Assembly (NCBI GenBank): GCA_910579925.1 | Contig: CAJTVY010000060.1 | Location: 1-16,452 of the forward strand | From: an uncultured Dorea sp. | GTDB lineage: Bacteria; Bacillota; Clostridia; Lachnospirales; Lachnospiraceae | Reading direction: 5' to 3' | Length of the DNA stretch: 16,452 nucleotides | In this document: piece by piece, positions 15,523-16,452 of the stretch | Layout of the letters: each line of letters begins with the position of its first letter | Numbering within the stretch: the first letter of the stretch is position 1 | Notes under the pieces: model-generated | What the model was told of the DNA's origin: nothing | Databases searched by the model: none | The model's input: the letters and a program-made list of their open reading frames with translations, nothing else | Program-made: the position numbers and the translations under genes

Positions 15523-15792
15523 CTAATACTTTATTTCAGCAATTTTTCTGATATACTGCTTCATCCTGTCATTCACTGTCTCCTCACAATCAGAATATCC
15601 AATCTTCACTACATATTCCCCTACTCTGATAAGGAATGGATTCCCAACCTTTTGTACATACTCCCCCACTCTGGCCGGAACAGATTTCTTCATGTCTATT
15701 TCTATTTTACTGATATCTACTAACTCATCCCTATCTGCCTCCCTTATGTCCACCTGTTCCATTTTATGTAATTCTTCCTTTGACAAACGCAT
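15523..15792 (-). CDS. DUF6870-like small mobile-element protein
   Basis: An 89-residue protein that looks like the DUF6870 family, small proteins of unknown function commonly found in Firmicutes integrative elements. The family pattern is seen in the KMEQVDIREADRDELVDI start, the GNPFLIRVGEYVVKIGYSD core, and the Arg/Tyr/Lys-rich final helix. It has a strong AGGAGGG site 6-7 bases before the ATG and no membrane segment. Its core has two near-repeats, RVGEYVQKVG and RVGEYVVKIG, encoded by similar codons. It lies 160 bases upstream of the recombinase operon and probably belongs to the same element. I assign the family from memory of its pattern and propose no function. Confidence 0.65.
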   Translation of the reverse strand: MRLSKEELHKMEQVDIREADRDELVDISKIEIDMKKSVPARVGEYVQKVGNPFLIRVGEYVVKIGYSDCEETVNDRMKQYIRKIAEIKY

Positions 15793-16101
15793 ATGTATCC
15801 CTCCTGCATTCTAATATATTTCACACAGGGTTTGTCCTATTCACTTTCAATGGTTTTTAATTCCTGCAGGCGGCTGTCGGGAAACAGCTCCTTTCGCCAT
15901 AGCTTACAAAAATTCTGCTAACAGCAGTTTCTACATAAGAATTGCGATCCTTTCAGACCGGATCAGCCTATTTCCGGAAGTATCATTATCAGAAACGGTG
16001 TCATCGCTGCAAAGTTACCATACCTTTGCCCATAACAAATATCTATCGCTCGTCCCCCACCTTCAATACCTGAATCAGCATTTCCTCGTTTTAACGCCTG
16101 T
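15793..16101. other. Unassigned, probably decayed sequence
   Basis: No credible gene is present in these 309 bases. On the minus strand one stretch ending at the TAG at 15837-15839 reads WRKELFPDSRLQELKTIESE, which looks protein-like, but an in-frame stop cuts it off 26 codons upstream, before any start codon. Another open stretch upstream (roughly 15970-16107) ends in a stop and has no family likeness I recognise. This suggests remnants of older coding sequence, not an active regulatory region. Confidence 0.4.
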
Positions 16102-16452
16102 TTACTTCACAATCACAAAATAACTGACACAGATAGTCTTGACGTATTCATTGTGTGGCTCAACCATTTCATACGTCCCGCAGGATTTTCTTATAAACTG
16201 ATTAAACAGATAGACGCTGTCCTGTGGCCCAGGCGCACTTTCCGGATGATACTGCACGCTGAACACCTTGTCTTCCTCACAGGCTGCACCTTCTATCGTA
16301 CAGTCCGGCAGATTTAAGTGTGTTACTTTCAGCCGGGTATTTGCAAGGCCAGTCCGCCGATACTTGGAATATCCGTTTCAAAATCATCTTCTGCCATTTC
16401 CGTAATTGCCAATCAAAGGATATGCCATCACTACCGTCTGATAAGTATAGGA
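16102..16452 (-). pseudogene. carA: carA remnant (carbamoyl-phosphate synthase small subunit), internally deleted and frameshifted
   Basis: The window edge begins inside CarA-like sequence: QTVVMAYPLIGNYG matches the N-terminal domain, then a frameshift, then AEDDFETDIPS in another frame. After only about a dozen more codons the sequence jumps to the C-terminal glutaminase end: RLKVTHLNLPDCTIEG and VFSVQYHPESAPGPQDSVYLFNQFI. The roughly 200 residues between, including the catalytic GxCxGHQ cysteine loop, are missing. The His of QYHPE survives. The reading frame then runs on about 28 residues past the normal CarA end. It cannot make a working subunit. Whether it rides on the mobile element or belongs to the chromosome is not decided by this window. 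Confidence 0.8.

Larger units (their letters stand above)
10350..15792. mobile_element. End module of a large serine recombinase mobile element (extent beyond window unknown)
   Basis: Three serine recombinase genes and a DUF6870-type gene occupy this stretch, which looks by eye more A+T-rich than the housekeeping block. The left boundary is inferred at about 10347-10350, where subtilase homology begins. Between the last recombinase stop (10477) and that boundary, 130 bases hold an imperfect inverted repeat (10392-10417, AAATAC/GTATTT core flanked by CTCC/GGAG) that could be part of an attachment or recombinase-binding site. The other end is not visible: no 5' subtilase half lies in the window, so the element probably continues past 16452. 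Confidence 0.65.

Noticed and set aside
16043..16081. 12-codon minus-strand frame behind a GAGGA-like site
   Set aside because: Too short and in decayed sequence; no likeness to a known leader peptide.

Overview
The window is a stretch of a Firmicutes chromosome, most likely a Lachnospiraceae-type clostridium. I infer this from the gene order around ffh, rpsP, trmD and rplS, the two signal peptidase I genes, strong AGGAGG-type ribosome binding sites and moderate GC. Every gene I can support lies on the minus strand, so transcription runs from high to low coordinates. The plus-strand open frames are shadows.

Region 1 (about 9500 to 237) is a compact housekeeping block in two transcription units. 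The first is ylxM-ffh-rpsP-khpA-rimM-trmD-rplS: SRP protein targeting, ribosomal proteins S16 and L19, an RNA-binding KH protein, 30S maturation and tRNA m1G37 methylation. It starts at a near-consensus promoter (9507-9535) and ends at a hairpin terminator (5211-5246). A second promoter, inside the end of trmD, drives rplS through a short L19-type leader hairpin. The second unit is lepB-rbgA-lepB-rnhB-yraN-pgeF-mscS: two signal peptidases flanking a ribosome-assembly GTPase, then RNase HII, a UPF0102 nuclease-like protein, a peptidoglycan-editing hydrolase and an MscS channel.

Region 2 (about 9561 to 10350) is the 3' part of an S8 subtilase gene. It has lost everything upstream of its first catalytic motif and ends in a terminator whose hairpin overlaps the ylxM promoter.

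Region 3 (about 10350 to 15800, perhaps beyond the window) is the end of a mobile element. It carries three different full-length large serine recombinases in overlapping genes, with a DUF6870-type small protein upstream. The subtilase appears to be split by this element exactly at its DTG motif.

Region 4 (15800 to 16452) holds about 300 bases of unassigned, decayed-looking sequence and then a carA remnant with a large internal deletion and a frameshift.

The left edge (1-236) holds a probable IS3-family terminal repeat and a hairpin downstream of mscS. The items most worth a second look are the recombinase trio and its junction in the subtilase, the carA remnant, and the promoter/terminator overlap that gives ylxM an almost leaderless transcript. 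I found no CRISPR array, rRNA or tRNA gene.
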